DNA of 64,000 nucleotides from Micractinium sp. NFX-FRZ (lineage: Eukaryota > Chlorophyta > Trebouxiophyceae > Chlorellales > Chlorellaceae), in the NCBI GenBank assembly GCA_029339195.1, contig JAPTJF010000035.1, positions 62,001 to 126,000 of the forward strand. The letters run 5' to 3'. Position 1 is the first letter of the stretch. Every line of letters begins with the position of its first letter. The notes under the pieces were generated by a model. It saw only the letters and a program-made list of their open reading frames with translations, searched no databases and was not told the origin of the DNA. The position numbers were made by a program, and so were the translations under genes. This document shows positions 10,357 through 20,900 of the stretch, in pieces.

Positions 10357-13126
10357 CTAGAGCGCCTCCAGAATGGCGGCTGCCAGCATGTCGACCGGCA
10401 CCTGCAGCTGCATGAGGGCGCACCTCAGGTGCAGGCGGTCGATGGGGACCCCCGCCGCCCCGCCGCCGCCGCCCTGGGGGCCCGCTGCCGCCTGCTTGGC
10501 TGCCGCCGCCATGCCGCGGGCCAGCAGCTGCGCCCGCTCAAAGAACTTGGGACGGCCTGGTCCTGGGCTGGGTGCTGCTGCTGTTGCCGCTGTCGCAGCG
10601 GAGCCAGGCCGGTGCCCCATGTCGCCAGCTGGCGGCGGGAAGCTGCTCACCGCCACGTCAGCAGCGCCCCTCCCGCCGGGCCCCCGCATGACCACGCGGC
10701 ACGTGGCCAGCGGCTGCTGCTGCTCGCCTGCCCCGTCGGCGCCTCTGCCAGAGGGCTGCCCGCGGGCTGCGGCTGCGGCTGCACGCAGCACCTGGCGCAG
10801 TGGATCGCCCGCCAGCTGGCCGCCCAGCGCAGCCGTCAGCTGCGAGTGGCTAACATAACCGGAGAAGACTACAGCAGCTGCCTGACCTCCGCCCTGCCCC
10901 TGCTCCTGCTGGGGACCTGCCTTGCCTGCCGTGTGGCGGTGAGTGCTACTGCTGGCTGCGCTGCAGCTGCTGCCACCGCTGCCGGGCTGTTGCTGCTGCT
11001 GCTGGTCGCTAAGCGCCAGCGCTGCCAGCTCTGCCGTTGCTTCCTCTGCCTCGCCCTGTACTGGTGCTCCTCCGTCCATGCTGCTGCTGCTGCTGCCAGC
11101 TTCGGTGCTGGCTGCTGCCGCCTGGGCGGCAGGCAGGCTCCAGGAGCCCGCCACGTCAGCGTGCAGCAGCACGCAGTAGCAGTCGCCCGGCTGGCGCAGC
11201 ACCTGTGCGCAGGGAGGAAGGCAGGCAGGAGAAGTGCGCTTGCATCCACGGCGCTGCTCAGCAATGGCGCATGCAGAGCGGGGCACAGCAGTTCTGGGAG
11301 AACCCTGATGCATGCCCCTTGTTGCCGCAAGGGCCACCCCGCTGCGTTTCCTGTGGGCCATGGAGTGCCTGAAATTCCGTTCACACCGCACTCCGTACAT
11401 GCACCCCTCCCCGCCTTTCCAACGTGGCAGTGGTATGCAGAGCAGGGCACAAGTCGCTCCACAACACCCACCTCGCACCATATCCCCGCCACCCTCGCCT
11501 CCACCACCTGCACCCCCACCTGCGACTGGAAGCCGTGGTCACATGAGTCGACGGCGAAGCAGATGTCGGGGTAGGACGCCTGGGGCCCCGCTTCGGAGCG
11601 GGACTGGTCCAAATTGACGGGCACACGGCTGTGGGCGCGCAGGTGCGGGTGGGTGTGGGGTGATGTGGCATGTGTGAGGGCAGGCATGTCGAACGTGGCT
11701 GAGGAAAACGGCTTAAACACACAACTGAAGCGGGCGGTCAGGCAGGTGGGAGGGCGTTTGGAGGGAGCGCTGAGGATGGCAGCGAGCGACAGCAAGTGCC
11801 GAGCAGGCGGTGGCACGAAGATGAGCACAGCGCGCTGGCAGCAGACAGGGACCAGAGGTGCACACCGCAGCTGGCTAGCTACATCTGAGCAGGCCACCCA
11901 GGGGCACAGCCGCACACCCGCACGCACGAAACACAGTCACCTTGGAGAGGCGTGCACAACCTCTGTGACCCGTCGCAGGCGGGTGCCGCCACCGCTGCCG
12001 CCGCTGCTGCTGCCTCCGCCGCCGGTGCCGGTGCCGGTGCCGCCTCTCTGCTCTCCCGCCGCCGGCTCGTCCAGGGCAGCACCCAGCAGCTCCGGGTCGT
12101 CGGCAGTCACGACAGACAAGCGGTAGGCTGACTGCAGCACCACCATCAGCAGCACTGATGCACGCCAGTCCACCTGCGCCGCCTTGCTGGGCCCAGCAGG
12201 CACAGCGGCACCCACAACCGCCGCGCCTCTAACAACCGCCGCCCCAGGAGCCGCCAGGTCGGCAGGCAGCGCGGCGGCGCGCGCCTGCCGGCGGCGCACA
12301 AACAGGCGGGTGCGGGCGGCGGCGGCCGCCTCGTCGGTGTAGACAAAGAAGAGCATGTCGTCGGCCTGGTGCGGGCGCAGGCGCGCCACCGAAGGCGGGC
12401 ACTGGCAGAACTGCGGCACAGGCGGGCGGGGCGGGTGGGTGGGGACAGCAAGAGTTGTCGGCAGGCGGGGCAGCGGAAGGGACGCTGCTTGGGCTGCTTC
12501 AAGTGCGAGACAGATGTGCAGGCGTCGTCTTGCGCAATGGCGGGGCAGTTGGGTGGGGTGGGGAGAAGCCCGGAGGGTGGGCAGGGCACCAGCAATGCAA
12601 GCAACCTCCCATGACTGTAGCACAGGGCACCAGCAATACAAGCAACCTCCCATGACTGTGGCATGGGAGGTGGCACATGGCAGGCGTTGGCAGCAGCAGC
12701 TTGAGGCTTCTCATGAGCGGCAGTGCTGCGCCTAGTCCTAGCTGCCAGACTATGCCACGCAGGCATCAATTTCTCATAAGCTGGATGTCTCCTCGCCACC
12801 AGTGTCTCAGCCACACGTCGCCTCACCAGTATCTCGTAGGCTATCTGCCACTGCGCCTGCGGCCAGACGGGGCATCCAGCGGCGGTAGGCAGCGCCGCTG
12901 GCGTGGTCGCACTCTCCAGCACCACCCAACCGCTGCCACTGCTGGCACTGGCCAAGGAGGCGGTCTCTGTGTCACTGCTGCTGCCAGGGGTGCTGTTACC
13001 GCTGCCGTCCCCACTGCCGCTGCCGCTGCCGCTCCCCGCTCGGTCCAGGTGCAGCTGCGCCGCCTGCCTCTTGACTTCCCGCAGTGTCGCTGCGTAGACT
13101 TCCTCGTCAATCCCTACCACCGCCAT
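10357..13126 (-). CDS. KIAA0930 / DUF2045 family protein, 574 aa
   Basis: Four exons (13126-12827, 12410-11941, 11628-11520, 11202-10357) give 574 residues. The blocks match the animal KIAA0930 (DUF2045) family in the same order: a start with an aromatic stretch (WPQAQWQIAYEIL), DDMLFFVYTDEA, VDWRASVLLMVVLQSAYRL, HASPSRVPVNLD, ASYPDICFAVDSCDHGF, DCYCVLLHADVA, FSGYVSHSQL, CRVVMRGPGGRGAADVAVS and a C-terminal helix (LQVPVDMLAAAILEAL). The family has no established biochemical function. Low-complexity Gly/Ser, Ala/Gln and Pro linkers separate the conserved blocks, as is usual in this genome. No signal peptide or membrane span is seen. It shares a 322-bp divergent promoter with valyl-tRNA synthetase. 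The splice model is supported by phase at all junctions. Identity rests on recalled motifs rather than a search. Confidence 0.75.
12583..12670. repeat. 41-nt tandem repeat with hairpin in intron 1 of the DUF2045-like gene
   Basis: Two near-identical 41-nt units start at 12583 and 12624 (each contains GCAAGCAACCTCCCATGACT or a one-base variant). The second runs into an inverted repeat, CCTCCCATG ... CATGGGAGG, a perfect 9-bp stem at 12647-12671. Confidence 0.6.
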
Positions 13127-13448
13127 GCTTCTCTGGGGTAGGTGTGCCCTCGGAACGCTGTCCCTTGATCAGAACGCGTCTGAACTCTTGCGGCTGGGCA
13201 CGGTTACGGGCGGGGAGACCCCTCCGACATTTGCCGGCACGCAGAGCGATCGCGAGCTGTGCCGGTAGGCCCGCCCCACTGCACTGGGGCTGTGGAGAAG
13301 CACAGCATGCGAGCATAGCACGGCTTGGCTCGGCTCGCCCATTTCCCTCATATCCGCTGCTCAAAGGCATCCGGACCGTCAGCACAAACGGGCCAGCAGG
13401 CAACGTGAGAAACCGCTGGGTCTCTCGCACATGCGAGTTTGCTAGAGT
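13127..13448. promoter_or_regulatory. 322-bp divergent promoter, DUF2045-like (-) / valyl-tRNA synthetase (+)
   Basis: Only 322 nt separate the two start codons, so both promoters and 5' UTRs must share this segment. I see no clear TATA box. Confidence 0.5.
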
Positions 13449-14931
13449 ATGAATGTGCCCTTGAAGGCCCTCTCCTCCATTTTCACTGTGCTCCCATCAG
13501 TCAGCAGAAGGGTTCTGACCAGCGGCATTATGCCGGCCTCGCTGTGCCAGCCAGCGGTGCTGCCAGCTGCTGCTCGACGGCACTGGCGGGCAGCCAGCGG
13601 CTGCAGTGGGCTCCGCCGTGGCGCATCTGCACCACATCTGGGCAATGCGCTTGCCAGCAGGCCCGCAGCGCAGCGGCAAGCTCAGCAGCAGCGCCGCCTG
13701 GCGGCGGCGGCAGCCAGCAGCACAGCGGCAGCCGAGGCGCAGGCGGCCCCCACCAGCCAGCAGCGCAAGGAGCTGCCCAAAAACTTTGACCCGGCTGCCA
13801 GCGAGGAGGCGTTGTACCAGTGGTGAGTGGGACACGGTTGGGGACTGCCTCTGGAGCTGCTGGAGCGCTGCTGTGTCCAGCCAGGTGTCACGCCAGCAAG
13901 CGGTGAACCCACACAAGACGCAGCGGCTGCACATCTCCTCATGTCTCCACGCCCAGCCCTGCCCTGGGGAGCATGCCTGGTGCACACAGGATGACATGCA
14001 CCCCCCTTGATGTGTGTCCGCCGGCGACGCTGCACGCGCTCCCCACGTCCCACCCACTCCACACGTGTGTCGAGTTGTGCTACCCCACCGGGACGTGCAG
14101 GTGGGAGAGCAGCGGCTACTTTAAGCCGGATGAGGCGGCAGCAGGCGAGCCCTACGTCATCTCCATGCCGCCGCCCAACGTCACCGGCAAGCTGCACATG
14201 GGGCACGCCATGTTTGCCACGCTGCAGGTGCGCTGCTGCGCGCGCTGCGCTGCTTGCTGTGCAGCCCAGCAGCGTGCGCGTGCGCTCTCCATCCGGCGGG
14301 GCGGAGGGCAGACTCCCTGCAGACTAATGACTGTCCTTTTAGGCTTGCAAGGTGAGGGGCATTGCAGTTGATGGTGGAAAAGTACGGCATAGTGAGTGCA
14401 TGTGCATGCCACTGGTGCACTCGCCGCCACCCTGCAGGACATCATGACGCGGTACCAGCGCATGCGGGGGCGACCCACACTCTGGCTGCCCGGCACCGGT
14501 GCGTGCCGCTGCCACCTATGCACTGTGCCCTTTGTCGCTGCCGCTGCCGCTGCCGCTGCCACTATGGCACTGCCCTCCGCCTCTGTTGCTGCCGGCATTG
14601 CTTCACAGGGACAGCACATGTTGGGGGATGGCGTCCCTGCCTGCCGCCGTGACGGTCTGGTGCCTCGACGCTGGCGAGGGTCAGCCTCTGCCCAACTCGC
14701 TGGCTGGTTGGCTTGCTGCTCCCTGCCGGCAGTCCCCACTGGTGCCGCCTGCTGCCTGCTGCCAGCTGCCAAACCCTCCCTCCCTTCCCCTGCCTCCTCC
14801 TTCCTCTTTGCCCTTCGCCGTGCTTGCCTGCAGACCATGCGGGCATTGCCACCCAGATGGTTGTGGAGAAGCAGCTGGCAGCGGAGGGGCGTGACAGGCG
14901 CAGCATGGGGCGGGAGGCATTTGAGGCCGAG

Positions 14932-14966
<35 letters not shown>

Positions 14967-17900
14967 ATTGCTGGTGTGTAGCCTAGGCCTCACACTCTTA
15001 CAAGAGGTGTTGTCCGGTACAGCCTATGTTCGCCAAACAAGGAGGCATTGCTCTTGTTTTCTACAAACGGCTGGATGACAGCGTGGCACTTGGTTCACCC
15101 TCTGTCACCACCAGCTCACTGGCGTTCATAATGTGCTTGCAAGGTGCATCACCCCTTCCTTGCTCCTGGCCCACCCCTTTTCATAATGTGCTTGCAAGGT
15201 GCAGCACCCCTTCCTTGCTCCTGGCCCACCTCCGCCTCACCCCACCCCTGCTCCAGGTGTGGAACTGGAAGGCCCAGTACGGCGGGTTCATCACGCAGCA
15301 GCTGCGCCGGCTGGGGGCGTCGTGCGACTGGACCCGCGAGCGCTTCACGCTCGACGCCGGGCTCAGCGGTGGGTGGGGTGGGTGGGTGCGGTGGGGCCGA
15401 GTGTGGTGGGCTGAGCGGTTTATGTTTGATGCCGGCCCGGTGCTGGGTATGGTGGCTCAGCGCTGGGCTGAGGTGGGGGATGGGCAAGGGTTACAGGGTG
15501 TGGGTAGGTGAAGGATTGGGTGGAGGTTCGGTTGGGTGGGTGGAGGTTTGGTTGAGGTGCTTCTGGGCTTGGGCCTGAAGAATTCTACTGGGCCGCCATC
15601 CCTTGCTGCCCCGCTGCCTCCCTGCGCCCCTCCTCACCTGCCTCTCTGCCCCTCCGTTCCTGCAGAGTCGGTCCTCGAGGCGTTTGTGCAGCTGCACGAG
15701 AAGGGGCTGGTGTACCGCGGTTCGTACATGGTCAACTGGTCGCCAGGGCTCCAGACGGGTGAGGTGGTGGTCGTGGCGGGGTGGACGGCGTCGGGAGGTG
15801 GGCCTTGGCGGCAGGGCGTCGGCCTGCCTGCTCCGCTGTGCTGCCCAGGGTGCCTCATGCCACCAATGCTGCGCTGCTCCTTCGCCCTGCCATCCCATCG
15901 GACGCAGCCCTGTGTCCTCTGCCCTCCGCGGTCCCCTACGCACCCTCCCCTCCCCTCCCTTCCCCCTCTTTCATAAGCAATCTGAGGGTTGTGTGCACAG
16001 CACAGCATTGCACCCACCCCCTGCCCTTCATCAAGTCTCCACTCCGTCCCCCACTTTCTTCCACTCCTCCCCCGCCGTCACCCCCCTGCAGCCGTGAGCG
16101 ACCTGGAGGTTGAGTACAGCGAGGAGGCGGGCACGCTCTACTACTTTAAGTACCCGGTGGCGGGTGAGGGGGCGGGGGCGCCGCCTGGGTGTGTGTGTAG
16201 GGTGTAGGGGCGCCCTGCGTGTAGTGTCGATTCTGGCAGGCTCCTAGTATTGTTGGTACCCTGCGGCGGGTGCAGGGTCAGAGCTGGGCGCGGGCAGTGG
16301 TGAGGGTCGCCCTGCATCCCCCTGTGCCGCCCCTGCCCTGCCCCGCCCCCACACGCCCACCCACCCGCTCCGACGAGGCCACGCTTACCCATGCTGCTCC
16401 TCCCCTTCTCGCTGCCCCTCCTCCGACACATGCTCCTGCCTGTGCCTACCATGCTTCTCTCCTCACGGTTTGCTTCATCATAGAATGCTGCTCTCACCAC
16501 CCCTCCCCACAGACTCCGACGACTTCCTGCCCGTGGCCACCACCCGCCCCGAGACGATCCTGGGGGACACAGCGGTGGCGGTGCACCCGGAGGACGACCG
16601 GTGAGGGGGCTTGCTGGGGGGAGCCTGGAGGGGGCACGTGGGGCTGGCGCCTGCCTGCTGAGGGGGGTACCAGGGTGCCGGGGGGAGCCTGGAGGGGAGT
16701 TTTGGGTGTAGGTGGCGCCTGCCTGGGCACAGCTTGGGGCAGTTAGCAGCTCAGAAGAAGGGCAGCGAGGGCTGCAGATTGGACAAGAGCGTGTCGCCAG
16801 CGTGCTGTCATCGCGCGTTCTGCGTGCAGCAGTTGTCTTTGCCCCAACTCGTGCTTCGCCTGCACCTGCCAAGAGCTCCGCACCCCACCCACCCATCCCA
16901 CCCACCCCATCACACCACACCCTGCTGGATGCGATGCCTGGTGGGGCGCAATGACGTTTTTGTCAGCCAGGGCATCCGAGAGCACGTGCCCAAACAATGT
17001 GCCCCGTCCTATGCTGCAGGTACAAGCACCTGGTGGGGCGGGAGGCGGTGGTGCCCATGTCTGGGGGGCGGCGCATCCGCGTCATTGCCGACGAGTACGT
17101 GGACCGAGAGTTTGGCACGGGAGCACTCAAGATCACGCCGGGTGAGAGGGAGGAGCCAGCATGCCAACACAGGGCAGCTGGAGGGCGGGGAGGGGGAGGT
17201 GCAGGGCGGGGTTGGGATGATGTTGGTATGGTCCGGGTTTGTTTTGGAATGTGGGCCGCTGAGCTCATGCCTCCGCCCCCTCCCACTCCCTCCTCTTCCT
17301 GCTCACCCGAACCCCCGAACTGCCTCCCATGCAGGGCATGATGTGAATGATTACGAGATTGGCAAGCGGTTTGACCTGGAGATCATCAACATCATGAACG
17401 ACGACGGCACGCTCAACGCGGCAGCGGGCAGCTACGCGGGGCAGGACCGCTTTGCAGGTAGCGGGTTGACGGGGTGGGGCAGGGGTGGGGGCAAACCGGC
17501 GGGCTATCGTGTGGGCCTGAACCGACTTGCGGGTTTGTGGGCAGCGGTGGACATGTGGATATGCGGATATGTGGATATGTGTGTGGTTTGTGGCGGTGGC
17601 CAGCGGGTGGGCCCCGCCTGGGTCCCAGCTCGATGCTTCAATGCGCGCCTGCCAACCCGGCCCTCTTCTCACTTTCCACGAGTGTGTGTGCAGCGCGCAA
17701 GCAGCTGTGGGCGGACATGGAGCAGGAGGGGCTGGTGATCAAGCAGGAGCCGTACCAGGTGGGGGCTGTGCTGTGCCGTGCTGTGCCACGATGTGCTGTG
17801 CTGGGAACCAGGCGGGTGCCACGCCAGGTGGCTTTCGTGCCTTGCTCTGCTGCTGCTGTTGCCTGTCAACCTCACAACCTTGTGCAGCAACACACTATTT

Positions 17901-20900
17901 TCTGCATTGGCGCACCCTCCCTGCGTGTGGCCCTTCCTACCCCCACACCTCTCCCCTCCCCCCAACCCACAGATGCGCGTGCCGCGCAGCCAGCGTGGCG
18001 GCGAGATTGTGGAGCCGCTGGTGCGGGAGCAGTGGTTTGTGCGCATGGAGCCGCTGGCAAAGCCGGCCCTCGAGGTGGGAAAGGGAGGGGGATGTGCGTG
18101 CACCCCTCGACTGTATACTGGGCGTGTAGAGCCGCCGCTGTGCTGCATCCTGCCCGCCTGTGTTTCAAAAACACAGCCTCTCCCCAAGGAAGCCCTCCTT
18201 TGGTGTGCTCTGTGGCGCAGGCAGTGGCCGGGGCCGACATCCGCACCCGCTTCGGGAATGCGTCCACCCACCCCTTCCCACCCCCTGCGCCCCCCTCACT
18301 GCGATTTGTTGTGCCACGCAGGCGGTGGCCAGCGGCTCCATCCGCATCCTGCCCGACCGCTTTGAGAAGGTGTACAACTACTGGCTGGAGAACATCAAGG
18401 ACTGGTGCATCAGCCGGCAGCTGTGGTGGGGGCACCGCATCCCCGTGTGGTGAGTGGTGTGCGCCGGGAGGGCAGGTGTGTGGCTGGGTGGATAGGGCGC
18501 GGGGGATGTGATGCAAGGGTGCAGCCGGCAGCTGTGGTGGGCCATTGGTTGCCCGTGTGGTGTCTAAGAATACGCAGACTGGCGTGGCGTGATGTGTGGT
18601 GGGTTGAAGCCGCCCCCACCCCAACCCACCCCAACCCAGCATTGCCCTACCCAACCCAACCCAACCGCCCCCCGACCGCGCTCTCTCTACATTGTCATGT
18701 GCAGGTATGTGTTTGATAGCGAGGCGGAGGCCGCCGCCGCCTCCTCCTCCGAGCGCTACATTGTAGCCAAGAGCGAGGCGGCGGCGCTCGAGGCGGCGGT
18801 GGCGCAGTACGGCGAGGGGGTGGTGCTCAAGCAGGCGAGTGGTGCAGGCAGCTCCGAGCTCTGTGTGTCAGGGCTGGCGGGGGAGCGGTGCTGCAGTCGG
18901 CGATTGGGGAGCACATGTGCACTCAGGTCTGCCGACACATTTCGAGGTCGCAGCCGCCACCGCTGCAACCATTCCAGCCTGCCTACTGTTTGTGACTCAA
19001 CCTCCCAACTTTGACCCCTCTCTGCCCTGCATCATTCAACATCTCCAGGAGAGCGATGTGCTCGACACCTGGTTCTCCTCTGGCCTCTGGCCCTTCTCCA
19101 CGCTCGGCTGGCCCGCCAACACGACCGACCTGGAGCGGTGAGCGCGCGCGGTGGCGGGCTGCGGGGAGGCAGACATTAGGGTCACGTGCTCCTAGGCCGT
19201 GTGCATGCAGTAGCCTGTTTTTACTGCCTCCCTCAACGTCTCATCGAGTCCCGGCCCACCTGCCTTGTGCGTCGTGGCCTGTCGGCCATGCCCTCCCCAC
19301 ACCTTCTGCCTCTCCCACAACCCACCTTCCCACAGCTTCTACCCCACCGCCGTCAGAGAGACGGGTCACGACATCCTCATCCCCTTTGATGTTCGCTAGC
19401 CCCTGCCCTCCCCTGCCCTCCCCACCCTCCCCCGTGACCCACTGTCCTCCCCCGCAGCTTCTACCCCACCGCCGTGATGGAGACGGGGCACGACATCCTC
19501 TTCTTCTGGGTGGCCCGCATGATCATGATGGGCCTGGAGTTCACGGGGCGCCCACCCTTCCACACCGTCTACCTCCACGGACTGGTGCGCCCGCTGCTGT
19601 GCCCGCTGCTGTGCCTGCTGCGCCTGGTTCGACACCCCTCACTGGCTCTCTCCCTCCCATGTGGCGGGGCTTTCAGGCTACTGCTACGACTGCTGCTGTG
19701 CCTGCCCAAGTGGTGCCTGTGGCGCTGCTGCACTGGCGCCACATCTTGGGAGGGTGGTGGGCCAGGTGGCGTGGGCATTGGGACTCCCCTGCTGCTCCTC
19801 AGGCGGCAGCACTGGCACACCTAGCACAGTCGTCCTGCCTTCTTGACTTGCCCCCTGCCGTGTTTCGATTTCCACAACGTGCCCCTGCAGGTGCGCGACG
19901 AGAAGGGTCGCAAGATGAGCAAGAGCCTGGGCAACGTGGTGGACCCGGTGGAGACGATTGGGCAGTACGGCGCAGGTACGGTGGGGCGCCGTTCTGCACT
20001 GGAGGTGCACTGGGCGCACAGTAGTGAGAGGGTATGGGGGGCCAAAGTCGTGGATCCGTCGTCTGCCGCAGCGGTGTAGCACCAAACCGACTTAGCTGTG
20101 TGTGCCAACGACCGCCCCTCGCACGCTTGCTTGCAGACGCGCTGCGCTTCACGCTCGCCACCGGCACCTCGCCCGGCCAGGACCTGAACCTCAGGTGGGC
20201 AGGTTGCTTTGGATTCCAATTGGCCGCCTGGCCCAGCCTGTTCCGACGTAGCTGTTGGGACCAAGGCCTGCGCCTCCAGCGCTCCCGCTGTCCTCGTGCT
20301 CCTGCACTCTTGTCCTCCGCTGCCTCCTTCTTTCTCTCTCTCATTGTCGCGTCCCCCTGCTCCCCCCTCCCCTCCCCATTGCATCATCCGCCGCCCCCAG
20401 CTGCCTCCTCCCTCACTGCCTCTGCCATTCGCCTCTGCCTCTCTGGCCCCTTTCCCCCACACCGCACCTTTTCTTCCCCACCTCATCCCTCCCCTCCGCC
20501 TCACCCCACCCGGCGTCCCCTCCCCCCCCACCCGCCGCAGCCTGGACCGCGTCAACTCCTCCCGCAACTTCACCAACAAGCTGTGGAACGCCGGCAAGTT
20601 CGTGCTGTTCAACCTGGACAAGGTGGGTTGGGCAGCGGACAGGGCAGGGCCTGGAATGATGGGGGATGTGCTTCTAGGGATGTATGGCTTGTTGGTATGT
20701 GGCTGGTTTGGGCCTGTCGGTGCTGTGCCGCGCCGCCGCGCTCGCCCCGGACTGCTCCGCCCTCACTTGATTGCCCCCCCCACAAACACACTCCGCCCCT
20801 CTCCCCACCCCAACCTTCCCAGGTGGACGACACCGAGTGGGAGCGGCTGAGCGGCGTGGACCTCAGCAGCCAGGCCTCCACCAGCGGCCTGGCGCTGCCC

